Assembly: GCA_033977485.1 (NCBI GenBank)
Contig: CM066994.1
Coordinates: 46,897,155 to 46,961,154 of the forward strand
Source: Hydrangea macrophylla
Lineage: Eukaryota > Streptophyta > Magnoliopsida > Cornales > Hydrangeaceae
DNA length: 64,000 bases
Direction of reading: 5' to 3'
Shown piece by piece: positions 30,857 to 42,813 of the stretch. Below the pieces are notes generated by a model that had not been told where the DNA came from, made no database searches, and worked only from the letters and a program-made list of their open reading frames with translations. The position numbers were made by a program, and so were the translations under genes. How positions within the stretch are numbered: the first letter of the stretch is position 1; each line of letters starts with the position of its first letter.

Positions 30857-33800
30857 TATAGACACCCCATTTTGTCGGCTATCAGATTTAGGAGACCCAT
30901 AGCTTGGTGGTTCACAATGATCGCAAAAGACTCAAAAGGACTCTTGGAAGTCAGCTCTATCTCTCAGAATGCTCAGAATGACCAAAAAGCCCCTGAAAGC
31001 CCAGAAGCTCCCAGATTTGGACCAAAAGTTTTGGAAACATGCTACGTCGTAAGAAAAGCGATAAAATGAGTTTTTAAGAAAAATCGGATGAAATCGTCAG
31101 TTCCCAGAGACCCCCGGAAGTCCCGGAAGTTCCCGAAAAGTCCCCGTTGACCGGTTTGACCAAGGTTTGACCAGGTTTGACCAAGGTTTGACCAGGTTTG
31201 ACCAAGTTTGACCGAAATCATCCGAATTCACCAGAATCATTTTTAATCATAAAAGAAGTGTTAAAACAAGTTCCGAAAGAAGATCGAGCGAAAACATCAG
31301 CTCCCGGGAACTCCCGGAGGTTTCCAGAACTTCTCGGGAATCCCAGGTTTGACCAGTTTGACCAGAATTTGACTTTGGAACCGGGGCGCCGAAACAATTT
31401 TCAAATATTTTTCATGGATACTAGAGGTCAATAGCTTTCCAACGGTATATCGCACGTAAATCCCGGATTAAAAACGAATTTATTATGGATTTCCAGAGGC
31501 GAAAAAGGCGATCAAATCGGCTTTTATCGCAAATACCGCAAAACTTTTCAAAGTGACCTATCCCCGAACTATTTTTTATGTAAAGTAGACTCCATTACCT
31601 TTCCAACAGTATATCACAACCTCATTTGGAGTTCGTACGCATTTTCTGTGAATTTCGGACGAAATAGGGCCTTTTCGCGAATACCGGAACATCAGGGGGC
31701 CTAAACAGCATTATCCAGACGAAGGGAGGAGCAATGCCGCCGCGGCACTGGCGCACTGCCGCCGCGGCACTCCCCTCCAGAATAGTGTATTTTTGTAATT
31801 TATTTTGTGGTCCCATTTTGATTAATTAAAATCCAAAACGACGTAGTTTTATGATTTCAGATGTTTGGAGCCAATGGGAACACTTTCTAAATCCCAAAAC
31901 CACCCCAAGTTGGCCTATATAAACACCCCATTACTCTTCATTTTAGGAAAGTCAAATGTGAGTTTTGAAAAAGTTTGGGAGAGAAAGTTGTAGAGATAAG
32001 GTTAGAATAGAGAGAAAAGAAGCTTCCTTCTTGATTTTCAAAACAAAAAGTGAGTTCTAAACTTTGTTTTTTACTTCATTACTTCCATTTACTTCAACAT
32101 TCAATACACCCAACCACCATTTTAGTGAGCATTCAAGAGAGTGGAAGCTTCTTCCATGTCTAATGTCATTACATATGAGTGAAACATCAATCTACAAGTC
32201 TCATGCTTCATGAATATCATCTATTGATCATCATCTATTTGCTTGTTTATTTATTGTTCATCTCTTCTTATCTCATTTCTTTTTTTATTTTCTTTATTTA
32301 CTTACTAGTTCATTATCATCTAAGTGATGACATGAAGTTTGGGGTGAGTGAATCCTTATGGATAGTAGCTCTTGACCTCAAAAACATGTTTAATAGATGA
32401 TGATCATAACCTCAATACTTCCAAGGTATTCTTGAAATGTATTGACGTTATGTTCAAAGTAAAATAATCTCTCCAACAATCTTGGAGGTTCTTGATGATG
32501 AGTTTAATGTTGGCATTTTAAGTGGCTATAATCCTTATTGAGTATTGAAAATGTGCTCTCAAAACATCTATTTCAAAACCCCTCTCAATCCCTTTCATTT
32601 TGGTTTCAAGAAACAAAACCTTGTTTTCTCAAAATCTTCAAAATAATGAGTCAAAACAGTGAGTGAGTTGAGTTCAAAGATTTCTCTAGGACTCAATACT
32701 CAACATATGGATGCAAGGCCACTTGGAAAGTCTTCCTAACTCATTGCAAAACACCCATGATTTTTGGTTTGACTTGGAAGTACTTGGAAATGGTCCATTT
32801 GGACCCCAACATTCCTTCCATACATTCTGTCTTTTCTGTCACAGCAGCTAGGTCCACTTCCAGCTTCTTTTCCGGAAAACGTTTCCACAAAGGGTGGTCC
32901 TAACTTATTTTTCCCTTAAATTTAAATGTCTTAGGAAACTTTCTATATAAAATGGGCCTCTAGATCATTTGTTTGCATTTTCTAAGATTTTCTAACATTT
33001 CAGTCGACGGTACGGACTCTGTTTCTGAGTGACCTTCATTGTTTATATGATTTCTCTCATTCTGTGATAGCTATTCAAGATTGGCTTTTTGGGTTGTGTT
33101 CTAGACACAATAAGGAACATCTCCATAAAAAATCATGCATTGAAAACATTCCTAGCCCCTCTTTTCAAATTCCAAAAGATCTTGCTACTGTTCTGTCCAC
33201 TATTCACAGCAAGCTCATGTCAACTTTCATTCTTTGATTTGATGCTCATATGCATTCCAAATTAGTTCATATCTTAGGAAGTAGTTCATACTATATTTGC
33301 ACATATCCCATGATGATTTCATTCATCCATTCATGCACATTTTAGATTTCTAAGTCATTCTAGGAATCCATGAACACAAAGCACACTACAACCTTTGCAC
33401 ATTTTAGATACATACATTGCATTCATGCAAGATTTGGGGTTTTTGTAACTCCTAATCTAATAAGATTATAAGGAATGATCAAGATCACACGTTCATGCTT
33501 CCCCCGATCTAATCTTCCTTTCTCATCCGTCCCGGGGATTGAGAGATCTTCTTTTCTCAAAATTAACATGCATCATCCTAGCTTGCTAAGCATACTTTGC
33601 TTCTTTGATTATTTTGTTTCAAGAACAATTCATGTCCCCCTTTTTTGATTAGGAAGTCTTAATTATTTGATATATGATTAGACGATTTTTCCTAGGTTTA
33701 TTTGTGTGATCTTTCACTTTACATTGCATGATATTTGACTTAGATCTTACGAATGATATTTTATCTTTAGATCTTCCATTTTCAAGTTTCTTATGTGATG

Positions 33801-34141
33801 TAATATACTATCATAGTATTAATTGCCGAACCATACATAGTATAAGATGATTATTTGGATGCTAATTGAGGCCCGTCGAAAGACGGGGCGAGTTGAGGGT
33901 GTTTTAGTCGCGACAAAGGCTCCTTCCTCTCTCGTACCAAAACCCCGAACCGAGTTCTTTGGTTATGAAGGGATGGTGCCCTTATCCGCTTGGGTGAGTC
34001 AAAATTAGGTTTCTTGGTTCCTTAAAGACCAAGTGGCGACTCTGTATCTGTTTTCAACAGACCATTTTCTTTCCAAGTCAAATTCAAACAAGTTTCCAAA
34101 AAAACTAAACAAACAAAAGAGGTGGAAGCCCGGTATCCACA
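30857..34141 (+). mobile_element. LTR3 of element I (3' LTR)
   Basis: 3,285 bases, TATAGACACCCC to GGTATCCACA, followed by TSD AATGC. Equivalent sites: W-box array 31147-31213, palindromes 31733-31771, TATA 31916-31922, two-hairpin element 33872-33934, primer-site-like motif 34034-34042. Nearly identical to LTR2, so the tandem rearrangement is recent relative to the decay of neighbours. Confidence 0.95.
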
Positions 34142-34200
34142 AATGCGTATGCGTATGCGGATAAAAATAAAAAACTGATAAAGTAAGACTGACAAAAATG

Positions 34201-34330
34201 CGGCAATCCATTAATTGTCGCGGCATTTGACGAGAGCCGTATGGCAGTCACGCAATGCCGGTGCGGCAGTCATGGAGTGCCGCCGCGGCATTCACGGACT
34301 GCCGCAACAGTTTCTTGACTGCCGCCCTGG
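34201..34330. repeat. Tandem CGGCA...TGCCG hairpins, right part
   Basis: Units start near 34201, 34221, 34243, 34264 and 34286, about 21 to 22 bases apart, continuing the array at 12301-12403 across the element I insertion. The solo LTR therefore once had about ten units within some 270 bases, just upstream of its TATA box at 34436. Confidence 0.85.
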
Positions 34331-34435
34331 GCAGTAGTCTGTCCAATTTCAGAAAGTACATATTGTACCACCAAATGAGATGTTTACACATGTCTTTTAC
34401 TCCGAATTCACTGAAAATACTTGGTAGTTTTTGTC

Positions 34436-34443
34436 TATATAAG
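34436..34443 (+). promoter_or_regulatory. TATA box of the Tat solo LTR
   Basis: TTGTCTATATAAGAGGAGGG, about 100 bases downstream of the hairpin array; same order (palindromes, then TATA) as in LTR2 and LTR3. Confidence 0.6.
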
Positions 34444-36441
34444 AGGAGGGATCTTCCTCTTGAAGATGGGGGTGGAACATACAAGAAATCATTATCATTT
34501 CAACAACCCATATTTGAGAAAACTTGGAAGATCTTCAAAATATAGGAATTTGAGGATAGTCTTGGAGGTGACCCTCTAATCTTAGTGGTGCTTTATTTCT
34601 TTTGAATTTCTAATCTTCAAGTCATTTAGTTTTTCTTGATTAAGTTTTAGAGTTTGTTAAGTAAACTTGGAAGTCTTTACTTCTAATTCTTTGATCCTTC
34701 TTCTATTCTTTTTTGTTTATACTTTTCTCTTGAGATTCTTGGAGATCCTCAATATCTCTCTTGAAAACTCTTGAGTTTGATCTTTTGAATCTCATATAAG
34801 TTTATGCTTCACATGGGAGTCAAAGTTTGATCATCACCTTAGTAAGAACAAGTAGATGAATCCAAACCCCTACCATGGTTTGGGTCCTCTAAGCTTGATG
34901 TTTCATGGAATCCTCTCTATCTTCCTTTGAGACTCATGAGTAGTAGTCATGTCTTCATCTCCAATGACCATCAAATGGTAGGGGAAAGTGGTTTTGAGTC
35001 CAAACCCATCTCAATGGTTTAGATTCCTTATCTTGAGATTTCATAAAGTCAATTCATACTTCACTTGAAGTCTACAAATATGAAGGTCTTTAGCCTCCAA
35101 TGACCATCAAATGGTAGGAGAAATGGTTTGGTTTAAACCCAACTTCATGGCTTAATAGTTGGAGTTACCAAATAAAAGTTGAACTTGACAAATAAAAATA
35201 GTGAGTTCACAAACTGTTTTTGATCAAAGATTTTTAGTTCGAAATCTAACCGTTGGAATCAAGTGAAACCAACGGGAAAGTGTCAATAACACAATTTTCT
35301 ACCACTGTAAATTTTGTTTTAAGATGGTTTCATGTTTAGAATGGTTTGGTCATGGGTTTTTGTGAAGTAACAATAATCTGTCCGGAATTTCAGCACAGCA
35401 ACACTCTTTTAAAATAAGTAGATCAGGATTTTAATAAAGTGTTTGTGACCCAAAATAATTTTTTCTGAGTAGATTAATGTGTTAGAAAGTCACCCTAAAA
35501 ATAACAAAGCATTTCTGATCTTTTTGCTATTTTTAGAAAATCGTGCAAGAATTCTGGACAGAGGGTTGTAAAATGCTGAGTGATGTCTGGTTTCTTCCCA
35601 TTTTCCGGAGATCCAACCGTTGAAACTTTTGATTTTCTTTTTGGGTTGTAAACTAGACTCACAGAGGTATATCATATCCAAATATCATCAAGATCAAACC
35701 ACGGGAACCTTCCAAAGATATGACCTGCTCTCAGCAATTTCTAAAATTCTGCAATAGTTTGATCAATCTTGTGAATAATGGTTTAGATTATATTTTCATG
35801 AATTAAGGTTCAAACCATGTTTTAATAATGATTAGTTGTGCATGAATTCAAAATTTAAATGATCCAAGTCATTGTGCATTTCATAATTTATTCTTATTCA
35901 TGTACATATTCATCCATGTGGTTTAATGCTTGTAATTAGGACTTGTTTGTTTTAGATTTAATCGCGTTTTATAGATTTAAGCTAGAAGTCTAGGATTGTT
36001 ATTTAAAGATCCAACTTTAAATTTTGTATATCATGTGGACTAACCTTTTGTTTTGTAGCGCTATTAAGGTATGATTTCTTGAACTCCTCTTTAGCTTATT
36101 TCAATTTCTTGATTTTATCGATTTTCCGACTTAATGCGCGACACCTTAGAATTAGGACTTGCTTTATTTGTATATATGGATTAGAGACTCTATTTTTAGG
36201 TTTTATCTATTTGCATGCATTCATACATTTAATATTCGCGGCCGGACCCCGGGTAAGTTCTCTAGTTCCCTATTTGCATATCATATTGCTTGCTACTTGA
36301 ATTACGTGACTTTTGAATGATATTTTATCACTTGCAATCTTACACCCTTTAGACATGCTTTTGTAATGTATATTTATATATATGTATTAGTTGAGGGCAC
36401 ATTTAAATTAATAAGTCGATTAAAAGGATGTTAAGTAGAGG

Positions 36442-36500
36442 CCTATCGTGAGATAGGGTGAGAAGGGGTGTTTTAGTCCAATGGGCTCCTTCCCTTCTCA
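36442..36500 (+). ncRNA. Candidate structured RNA element in the Tat solo LTR
   Basis: CCTATC-GTGA-GATAGG (36442-36457) is a six-pair stem with a GNRA loop; TGAGAAGGG (36459-36467) pairs perfectly with CCCTTCTCA (36492-36500) around the conserved GTGTTTTAGTC and GGCTCCTT. Counterpart of 16597-16659 with different stem bases but the same pairing. Confidence 0.6.
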
Positions 36501-36676
36501 TTCCATAATCCCCGGATCTAGTTTAATCTTTGGTTTCGCAAAAGATCAGTTTCTTTTTGAAATGGTTTCTTAATTTTTCCTTTTAAAATTAAGTGGCGAC
36601 TCATTTGTTTTGAAATTGAACTTTTAAAAGAATTTTAAAAGAAAAGCTGTGGGTAAGGAAACCTGCGATATCCACA

Positions 36677-38264
36677 AAGTGTATGGCTCGAGTGAGAACC
36701 AGAGTAGTCCCAAATAAGAGAGAGAGAAAGCAGTAGAGGGTTGGTTATCGGTTGGAGACTGGTGTATGGAAGGGAGTTATTCTGCGAGGGTAAAGGAGAG
36801 GTAGGGAAAGGTTGAGCGATGGCTGAAAGTTGTGTTTTTTTGGGGATTTTGGAGAAGGTGATGAGTGTTTTAAGTGCTTAGAATCGAAGCTTAAGACTGG
36901 GTTAAAGCTTAAACTCTAGGTTTAGCTCGGGTTGGTCGATGTATTGAATGAGGTTGGTATTTATATAGGATTTGTGAGGTTCTTGGTACAGCTGGAAGTA
37001 GCTGAGATGGCATCGTTGGAGTGGTTTGTATGTTTGAGGTAGTTAAGGTCATTGAATGGGATTTGACTAGGCAGGAGGTCAAGCAACGATGGGTTCAAAG
37101 TGTTGTCTTTTAATACTACAGGTGAGTCGATGATAGTTGGCTTAACATTGGTGCAGTGGTTTAAATGAGGGAGGATGTCGAGGCTTTGCTATTGGTGCAG
37201 AGGTTTAAGCGAGGGAAAATGTCAAGGCTTTGCTATTGGTGCAGAGGTTTAAGCAAGAGACAATATCAAGGCTTTGCTATTGGTGCAGAATATTCAGCGA
37301 GGTGGAAGTGACTAGACGAGGTGAGAGTCAAAGGTTTTAGCTGGTCTTGTGTTCAAAGGCCTCTGATTGGTTGTGAGGTCAGAGGGGTAGGGCACGTGAT
37401 GATGGTCACGTGTCTCTCTTTCTCTTTGGGACTAACCCTAACTTTGCATGTGAGGCGTTTAGATAGGGAGATGCCCTTGGTTCTAGCCACCAAGCCATGA
37501 GCTCTCGAGTTCCCTGTGGATGTGGCCACCCTTAGTACTGCTTCATGACCAAGGGTGGAGAATCCACGTGTAAGTGTGTGCTTGTGTGTAGTACAGTGTT
37601 TGTTGAGAGTATCGAGGAGAGATTATTGCAGCCCGTGAGGATTACAAGCGACACACTTGATAGTGAATAGTCATTCCAAGTGAAGCGATGGCAAGGATGG
37701 TCATTCCAAGTGAAGCGATGGCAAACCTTGGTCATTGATCGACGAATGTCATTCCAAGCGAAGCGATTGCGAGCATTGGTCATTGATCGACGAATTGACC
37801 ATGTGAGGTTTTAAGTTGGAGATAACATCCACGTGCCATATGGGTGGTGGTGGATCAAGAGTACAGAGAGCAACAGGTGAAAATGGGGCCACTTTGCTTT
37901 AGGTGGGCCCTCTTCGTAGTGGGCTTTGTTTGTGGGTACTCTGAAGTGGGCTTCAGAGTTGGTTACTCTGAGGTAGGCTTCGGAGTGGGTAATCTGAAGT
38001 AGGCCTCAGGGTTTGGCACTCTGAGATGGGCTTTGGAGTTGGTACTCTGAAGTGGGCCTCCGAGTAGGTTGTTAGAATGGGCTCGCCTCGGAGTAGGTTG
38101 TTAGAATGGGCTCCTCTGCAGTAAGGTGGACGTGCACAGTCTTGGACTGGATCCATGGTGATCATATAGGTGGAACCCATAATTGGTGGCGATATTGATA
38201 CACGTGGAGTCGTTGGTGACATGTGATGGTCAAACTATGTAAGTTGTTAAGCATTACCTACAGC
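36677..38264. other. Interior of the CACTA right arm with three tandem arrays
   Basis: No gene recognised. Repeats: four 44-base units marked by ATTGGTGCAG at 37147, 37191, 37235 and 37279; GTCATTCCAAG(T/C)GAAGCGAT(G/T)GC units at about 37662-37790; and five 26 to 27-base units marked by ACTCTGA at 37938, 37965, 37992, 38018 and 38044. The first of the last set is a perfect hairpin (ACTCTGAAG-TGGG-CTTCAGAGT). Confidence 0.8.
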
Positions 38265-38555
38265 ATTTGACCCCCCAAACCCCAAAAACTTAATTTTTCA
38301 TAGTCGACGAGGTGAAAAAGTTATTTGTAGTGTATCTAGATAACCGTGAATTCGATTCTCATTTCGTTTCTTCCTGTAACTTTCTTTAGATGTGTGGGAG
38401 GTGCGAGTTAAGTTTCGCGGTTGCCGGATCGATGGTTTGCATTTTGACCCCCCAAACCCCAAAACCTTAGTCTACGCGGTGAAAAATTTGTTTTGTAGTG
38501 TATCTTGCTAACCGGGAGTCCGATTCCCATTCCGTTTCTTCCTGCAACTTTGTTT
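38265..38555. repeat. Two diverged copies of the CACTA 178-base unit, right arm
   Basis: TTTGACCCCCCAAACCCCAA, GATAACCG, CCGTTTCTTCCTG, GTGCGAGTTAAGTTTCGCGG and CCGGATCGATGGTTT match the left-arm unit in order and in the same orientation. Copies begin near 38265 and 38444. Confidence 0.8.
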
Positions 38556-38569
38556 AAATAGTAGGGATT

Positions 38570-39000
38570 TAATTGTTGATTTTATTTGTGGCGCACAATA
38601 TGCGTCACAAATAGTAGGGATTTTATTTGTGATGCATCAGATGCATCACAGATAGTAAGGATTTTATCTGTGGCGCACTATATGCGTCACAAATTGATGG
38701 GATTTGATTGTTGATTTATTTGTGGCGCACAATATGCGTCATAAATAGTAGGGGTTTAATTTGTGACGCATCAGATGCGTCACAAATAGTAGAGATTTTA
38801 TTTGTGGCGCACCAGATGCGTCACAACTAGTAGGGATTTTATTTGTGACGCACCAAATGCGTCACAAATAAAGTCCAATAATTGGTCAACTTAATTTTTT
38901 TGTGACATCTGTAAGTGCGTCACAAATACTAAATACACGTCACAAATAATGATCTTTTGTGACGCATTTGTGCGTCACAAATGTGCGCGTCACAAAAACC
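38570..39000. repeat. Right subterminal hairpin array of the CACTA element
   Basis: Units of the form ATTTGTG(A/G)(C/T)GCA(n)TGCGTCACAAAT start near 38584, 38625, 38666, 38717, 38759, 38800 and 38841, mostly 41 bases apart, separated by AGTAGGGATTTT. Each unit is a facing pair of the TGTGACGC motif. Further single motifs reach the terminus. Confidence 0.9.
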
Positions 39001-39015
39001 ATATTTGTTGTAGTG

Positions 39016-40009
39016 TATCCTACGCGGGATTAAGCTTCACAAGAATTTATTCCATGGTCCTGGACTATGTGACACATGTTGATCCCGACAAGTAGCGGAT
39101 TGCCATTTGGCCAAGTGTAAACTTTTTGTCTCTCAAAAGTCAGACAACTTTGTTACATGGCAGTTTATTAGTGGCCGAGATCAGCACGTGACAATGATCC
39201 CGGACCATTGAATAACTTCTCAAGGATCACATAGTTTCAGGTAAAGATTGTACCTCTTTTTCTAGAATTGTGCCTAGATCTAGTTTAGCAACTAGATTGC
39301 CTATCTACCGTCTACGAGATCAAGCATACCATTTATGTATTTTTATTTTCACGATTTCATTAGAGTTAACATTGAAATCGTTTAATAGATCTATTTTTTT
39401 TTTCATTTTTATATTTCAACACATCAAAATTTCAAATTTTGCAATTGTAAAACAAAAATTATTACAAAGTTTTTAAGTCATGAAATGATATTTTTAACCA
39501 AAAGGTGTGAAAACACGTGTGGACTTATTTTGGATGCCTTCGGTTTTAGGGATCGATCTATGACTGAAGCTCCCCTTTAATTAAACCATGGAAGATTCTA
39601 TGATACAACCATGGGTCCAAGGTATTTGATGTTTCAAAACATATAAATTGGCCCAAAATATCGCAAGCAAATGTGGTGTAGGTTCTATTGCCTCAATTAA
39701 GAGGACTTTTTATCGTCTAAAAATGAGAACAAAAGATGAAAAGAAGAGTTCGAAGGATGCCTTCGAAGTGGTGATTAAACTATGAACGAAAGTAAAGGAA
39801 ATGGAAGGCTAAGAAATTAACTAGAAGTCTAATCTAAGTCCTTGAATTACTCCTACAGGAAATGAACAACTAAGAAAACAAAGTAAATGAAGCAATAAAC
39901 TAAAAAAAAAACTAACAAAATTCAAATTGATCTTAGTTCGGACAGTAAATGAAAATGATGCAAAGGAAATGAAAGACTAAACATAAACTATACTAACTAA
40001 GAATAAATT
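39016..40009. other. Spacer between the CACTA element and chromovirus solo LTR C
   Basis: A+T-rich; I see no gene, repeat family or element boundary beyond the flanks (TSD TAT at 39016-39018, AAATT at 40005-40009). Confidence 0.5.
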
Positions 40010-40754
40010 TGTCATGCCCCGGAGTAGCAGAAATTAGGAGGAAAGAAAATTTTCCTTTCTGGGTCCGTAAGCCATAACTAGTTACATTAACTGATTATTC
40101 ACATACACACTAGATAACAATAGATCAGCTTAAGCGGAAATGCAAACTAAATGTATGCATCAAAAGATTACTACCTATTACATAAGAGTTTGTAGTTCTT
40201 CAAATAACAAAGGAACAAAAGAGATTAAGGTGCTTGACGCCATTTATATCTTTATATGTAAGGACAAAAGAAAGTGTAAGATCATTGAAATAAGGTGTGT
40301 GACGCCAATTTACAACTTAGTATAAAACGGAACAAAAAATATGTAATGAGCAACTAAGTCTTCTCTCTTGAAGTTGCACCTCTAACTGGCGTGGCCGTAG
40401 CTTTCCTTATTATCGGCTTCCCCGTCGTACTTTCCTTTCCAAAGGCTATTCTTGATAGTCCTCTTTTGAATAGTCATATCTGTATAGTCTAGACATGGGA
40501 ATGTCCAGGGCGTAGTATGCTGTTAGCTTTAATAAGCTAAGTGAGCGTCCTAACCACACACTCCTAATATAAAAATATATATCCAAAAGTACACAGTGAC
40601 TAGTAGCGACAGTTGAATGAATTATAATGAGACCGTGCGTGAATTATGCATCGTCAATATATTCGACCTTACTCAACTTGACATCTGACTCACTTAACTT
40701 TGTTACATTACCAGTGTAACGTCGTTGGCTTAGAGTGACTCGTCCAATGGGTTG

Positions 40755-41045
40755 AGCTATGATTACTTTACTATCGTTGTTTGCCTCTCTGTGGCCACAA
40801 TAGTAATCTCGCTTTACAATCTAACCATTTACTCTAGGTCCTTGGGACCTTGCCTTATGAATATCGTCGCCGATTTGCGAAACGGTTGCTTTACTATCAT
40901 TGGTCGTCGCGACCACAGTAGTAATCTCACCTTACAGGCTAACTGTGGTTATTCATTTCTCGATTTATTCTTATCAACATGGTTACTTTGCTATCGTGTT
41001 TGCCTCTCCGTGGCTATTGTAGCAATCATTGCCGACATACGATCC
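40755..41045. repeat. Three hairpin-bearing repeats in solo LTR C
   Basis: GATTACTTTACTATC...ATAGTAATC (40761-40808) recurs as GGTTGCTTTACTATC...GTAGTAATC (about 40881-40927) and GGTTACTTTGCTATC...GTAGCAATC (about 40979-41029), with CTCTCTGTGGCC-like sequence in the loop. Arms remain able to pair in each copy. Confidence 0.65.
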
Positions 41046-42217
41046 TGTAATTCTATTTGACAGTACGACTCACTACATCTCAACTGTCGGACCTCCGCGA
41101 TCGATTAAACATGTGTGACATATATAACTGGATTGGTCTCCCTGACTGATCATACGTGCGTCAACCTTAACATCATGACTCAACTACATTCATATAAGTA
41201 GTTATGCGAATGCATGATGTATGATCATTAAAGCATGAAGCATTTCAATTATGAACTATACATATAACAGTGTAAAGCATAACAGTTAAGAAACTATGCA
41301 TGCATTCTCATATAATTATAAACAATTTACTATTAAACTATGCACATATAACATACATAGAATAGGCACATATAGGATACATGGAATATTCATCTAATAT
41401 ACATGGAGTATTTCTATAATAGACCAAGTGAGTTAGGACTCACCTCGATATAGATTCGTGAATACAAGTATAGTTTCGGTCCCTACAATTCATATCAATT
41501 CACAGAACAACGATTAACATTCATTCTAATCACAAGGGTATAATGGTAATTATGTCAAATGGGCATGTAAACCTCCACATGATGATCCTTACATCATTCT
41601 AAGTTTAACGCCATTGACTAAACCCGAATCGGAGTCCGTCACATAAAAGGGTGAGTTTTCTATACCAGTGTGGGTCTTATCAGCGAGCTGTATTTTCGAC
41701 CATGTTGAATGGTCTCCAAACTTTAGAAAATAATTCTAGACATTATTTTAAGACTCAGGCAATTGACCGCGTAATATTCTGAGCTACGGTTTATTTATTA
41801 TAAATTATCGAAGATAATTCCATATAGAAAATACAATCGTAAAGACTCTTAATTACATAAATATATGTAAGGAAGCTAAATAGTCTGTAGAAATATTTTT
41901 ATTCAATGCTAGACATTAATATAACTTAGAAGTATTTTCATCATAATTTTTGGAACTCATTTAGTATTTAAAATAATTAAAGGATAAGAAAACGGGTCCT
42001 TGTAATTTAAATAAAATACTAAAGTTTGGGTTTTATAAATAAATAATTTATACAACAAAGGCATTAGGCCTTGGGATTAAGAACATAATTTTCTAGCTTT
42101 TTTAAAAAAGAAATTGCCATTAGGTATTTATTATCTAATTATTACTATTTAAAAACTTACTTTTATTATCTATTTAAACTAAATAAATGATAAGTATACA
42201 ACATAAACAATAAAATA

Positions 42218-42812
42218 TAATATGTCCAAAATAATCTAGCCATGAAGCCAGTCTGCCACGTCACCAAGAGGTGCCGGTTATTCCGGTAAGGGCACCCACA
42301 GCCAAGCATTCCCGAGGTATTCACTCAGACCGGGCGGTTCGTGTCAACAGGCCGGGCATGACGGTCTCGGCGTCCCGCGATCCTGACCTGTCCAGCAGTT
42401 TCCTAAACCGACTACAAGACTGCAAGATGGAATGTGGCAGTTTCCTAAACCACTTAGGAAACTTTCCCCAAATTATGCCAATCAAATTGTAATCAGATTA
42501 GGCTTCCTAATCTAATTAACTTACAATGTAAGGGTGGACTCTCGCATCTATAAAAGAGCCCGCCTACCCTCTCTAAGGGGATCGGAAAAATAATTCTCTA
42601 AGCTTACAAGCATACAACAGAGAACTCACCATCAATACGCATATATGCCGCCCATCTTTGTTGGCTCACCAGGCCCGCCGGTGATCTGCTAATGAGAGCG
42701 CACAGACGCAACCGTGGACGTAGGTCACCTCGTTAACAAGACCGAACCACATACAAATTGTTCTTGTCTTATTTTCTCTCTAAACTCTTCTTACCAGTTT
42801 TAGGCAGCATCA
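42218..42812 (+). mobile_element. 5' LTR of element II
   Basis: 595 bases, TAATATGTCC (TG mutated to TA; the 3' copy starts TGATATGTCC) to GGCAGCATCA. TATA-like CTATAAAAG at 42548. Compared with the 3' LTR it carries extra sequence near 42487-42510 and lacks about 20 bases near 42646, so the two have diverged by indels as well as substitutions. Confidence 0.93.
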
Positions 42813-42813
42813 G

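Larger units (their letters stand above)
12438..34141 (+). mobile_element. Tat/Ogre-like LTR retrotransposon with three LTRs (element I)
   Basis: Exact 5-base TSD AATGC flanks the whole unit (12433-12437, 34142-34146). Order: LTR1 fragment (12438-12730), a copy of the 3' internal end (12731-13581), full LTR2 (13582-16867), primer site, gag-pol, antisense genes, 3' UTR, full LTR3 (30857-34141). 12731-16867 is a near copy of 30006-34141. The second RNase H domain and the primer site type place it in the Tat lineage. The structure is explained by unequal recombination producing a tandem, then a deletion that removed most of LTR1 and the first internal region. Confidence 0.93.
12021..36676 (+). 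mobile_element. Tat-lineage solo LTR, interrupted by element I
   Basis: It starts TGTAGACACCCCAATTTTGA at 12021 and ends GCGATATCCACA at 36676, the same end signature as the LTRs of element I. Flanks are GAGTG (12016-12020) and AAGTG (36677-36681), a 5-base TSD with one mismatch. The pieces 12021-12437 and 34147-36676 join to about 2.95 kb; no internal coding DNA of its own is present, so this is a solo LTR left by LTR-LTR recombination. It has a TATA box (34436), an array of 21-base hairpins split by the insertion, and the conserved two-hairpin element at 36442-36500. Confidence 0.85.
6088..39015. mobile_element. CACTA (EnSpm-like) DNA transposon, split by nested retrotransposons
   Basis: The left end reads CACTACAACAGATTTGAC and the right end, inverted, CACTACAACAAATATGG: the CACTA terminal inverted repeats. 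A 3-base TSD TAT flanks both (6085-6087, 39016-39018), the size typical of the superfamily. Both subterminal regions are filled with direct and inverted TGTGACGC motifs, as expected for transposase-binding sites. Removing the Tat insertion at 12021-36676 leaves about 8.3 kb. I see no transposase reading frame in the remaining DNA, so it is probably non-autonomous or decayed. Both arms also contain the same satellite-like unit of about 178 bases (6903-8790, 38265-38555). Confidence 0.88.

Noticed and set aside
36677..38264. CACTA transposase gene
   Set aside because: No frame with transposase motifs in either arm; both arms are mostly repeats.
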